Positions 62,725 through 64,000 of a stretch of DNA of 64,000 nucleotides are shown here, piece after piece. The translations under genes were made by a program, and so were the position numbers. The number at the start of each line of letters is the position of its first letter. The stretch's first letter is position 1. The notes below the pieces were generated by a model, which saw nothing but the letters and a program-made list of their open reading frames with translations, made no database searches and was not told the DNA's origin. Source of the stretch: an uncultured Rubritalea sp. (GTDB lineage Bacteria; Verrucomicrobiota; Verrucomicrobiia; Verrucomicrobiales; Akkermansiaceae); assembly GCA_937923145.1 (NCBI GenBank), contig CALAJT010000008.1, forward strand, positions 1-64,000. Direction: 5' to 3'.

Positions 62725-64000
62725 ATGGAATATATTAACAGAGAGCTATCATGGCTAGAGTTTAACCAACGCGTCCTGAGCGAGGCTCAGCGTGAAGAAT
62801 TACCATTGCTAGAACGATTAAAATTTTTAGCAATTACGACCACTAACCTCGACGAATTTTTTCAAGTTCGGGTAGGTAGTCTTACCGCACAGATTAACAC
62901 GGGGTCTCGCAAAAAAGGTATTGCTGGAATGTCGCCAGATCAGCAACTTAAAGCTATACGAAAGCGTGTGGAGAAAATGTATCTTGATTGCTATTCTCTC
63001 TACTTTGACGAACTCACACCAAAGTTAGCTGAAGATGGGATCAAGTTTTCCAGATATGCCTACCTTAATCATCAGCAGAAATCAGAGCTGAGTAATCGTT
63101 TTCAGGATGCAGTCTTACCATTATTAACTCCTCTAGGCTACCTCACTGATGAAGGTGCTCCTATTATACCGGCACTTAACCTGATAGTCACTCTTTCACT
63201 CAAGAATGAAGAAGGCGAGAGCAGAATCATCTTTATCCCTATCCCTGAAATAGTCGGAAGGTTTATGCATCTAACAGATCAAAAATCTGAAATAATTATC
63301 TGCATAGAAGAAGTCATCGCTGAGAATATCGGGTTGATTTTCGAGAATGAAGAAGTCTCAGAAGTGAGCGGCTTCCGTATCACACGTAATGGTGACATAG
63401 CTGTCCAAGAAGAAGATGCCTTAGATCTAGCAGGGGAGATGGAAGAGATCTTAATTGAGAGGCAGTTCAGTAATATAGTCCGTCTAGAAATTCCAGATGA
63501 CATGCCTCATGATCTTCTAAGTGCTATCTGCACAGTGACTGAAGCGAAGGCTGACCACGTCTACAAAGTGTCAGGACCTCTCAACCTCAATGACTACATG
63601 CAGCTAGCATTTCTCCCAGGCTATGATGATCTAAGAGATGCAGAATGGACACCTCAGCCAGCACCAGCTTTCCAGAATGATCAGTCTATGTTTGAGACGA
63701 TAGCTGAGCAGGACGTGCTACTCTATCATCCATACGAAAGTTTTGAGCCGGTGATCAGATTGATAGAAGAAGCCGCCTCAGACCCATACACTCTAGCCAT
63801 CAAACAAGTGCTCTACCGCACGGCTAAAAACTCAAGAATCATTAATGCTCTTATCAAGGCTGCTGACAATGGCAAGCAAGTAACCGTCCTAGTAGAGCTC
63901 AAAGCAAGATTCGACGAAGCGAGAAACCTTCAACGTGCGGATGAACTGCAGAGAGCCGGAGTTCAGATCGTATACGGAGTGCGTAACCTTAAGACACATG
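62725..64000 (+). CDS. ppk1: Polyphosphate kinase, 3' end off window
   Basis: ATG 62725 opens a frame that stays open to the window edge (425 codons). INRELSWLEFNQRVLSEAQ and ITTTNLDEFFQVRVGSLTAQ are hallmarks of the Ppk1 N-terminal domain. Near the end RLIEEAASDPYTLAIKQVLY and then TAKNSRIINALIKAADNGKQ match the start of the catalytic domain. It makes polyphosphate from ATP. The phospho-accepting His is beyond the window. It is 4 bp downstream of ppx in an operon. Confidence 0.95.
   Translation, partial: MEYINRELSWLEFNQRVLSEAQREELPLLERLKFLAITTTNLDEFFQVRVGSLTAQINTGSRKKGIAGMSPDQQLKAIRKRVEKMYLDCYSLYFDELTPKLAEDGIKFSRYAYLNHQQKSELSNRFQDAVLPLLTPLGYLTDEGAPIIPALNLIVTLSLKNEEGESRIIFIPIPEIVGRFMHLTDQKSEIIICIEEVIAENIGLIFENEEVSEVSGFRITRNGDIAVQEEDALDLAGEMEEILIERQFSNIVRLEIPDDMPHDLLSAICTVTEAKADHVYKVSGPLNLNDYMQLAFLPGYDDLRDAEWTPQPAPAFQNDQSMFETIAEQDVLLYHPYESFEPVIRLIEEAASDPYTLAIKQVLYRTAKNSRIINALIKAADNGKQVTVLVELKARFDEARNLQRADELQRAGVQIVYGVRNLKTH

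Overview
The window looks like a stretch of chromosome from a member of the Verrucomicrobiota. This is an inference from gene content: sulfatase and ThuA proteins, a PEP-CTERM protein, L-fucose catabolism genes, an FtsZ with a long acidic tail, and start codons that almost never have a Shine-Dalgarno sequence. No rRNA operon or other taxonomic marker is present.

Bases 1-2922 are the attI-proximal end of a chromosomal integron. Three attC sites of about 120-125 bp and an attI core lead to an integron integrase gene read away from the array. The cassettes carry small unknown genes, several of them in the unusual antisense orientation. Bases 3171-11636 hold housekeeping and surface genes: ilvB, a sulfatase, a bioD-GNAT-menG operon, and a three-gene glycosyl transfer operon (GtrA, GT2, membrane glycosyltransferase). 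Bases 11830-19409 hold a polysaccharide deacetylase, a dynamin-like GTPase, a serine hydrolase, dapF, a peroxiredoxin-like protein, an EboD-like cyclase and a Xre/RES toxin-antitoxin pair. Bases 19410-23967 are one leftward gene run (ankyrin lipoprotein, ACT protein, leuD, MlaF-like ATPase, MlaD-like protein) that lacks a permease gene. Bases 24095-36273 hold a beta-propeller protein, a triple-FKBP protein, PqiA and C2-like membrane/export genes, ruvX, ThuA, truA, an RluA enzyme, a DEAD helicase overlapping murI, and an RND pump without a neighbouring adaptor.

Bases 36512-40015 are a partly decayed L-fucose locus. L-fuconate dehydratase and a zinc-type dehydrogenase are intact, an aldose-1-epimerase is reduced to a fragment, and a stretch with no long ORF between the intact genes still encodes a recognisable, frameshifted FucP permease. 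Bases 40500-47342 hold an exported nuclease/phosphatase-fold protein, tatA, an Hsp70 with a small helical partner, two unknown proteins, tRNA-Cys, a double thioredoxin protein and an hsp20 pair preceded by a good sigma-54 promoter match. Bases 47563-53532 hold a PEP-CTERM trypsin-like protein, an RtcB-family pseudogene with three frame breaks, a carbamoylputrescine-amidase-like protein that has lost two of its three catalytic residues, and ftsZ standing alone. Bases 53805-64000 hold engB, an M48 protease, the TIGR03915/TIGR03916 radical-SAM pair, a sulfatase remnant, a CxxCH protein, a class II Fic protein and a ppx-ppk polyphosphate operon that runs off the right edge.

The main themes are an active-looking integron with antisense cassettes and scattered gene decay (galM, fucP, rtcB, a sulfatase, an aguB-like gene). 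I found no CRISPR array, prophage or insertion sequence. Function assignments rest on motif recognition by eye; no database search was run.
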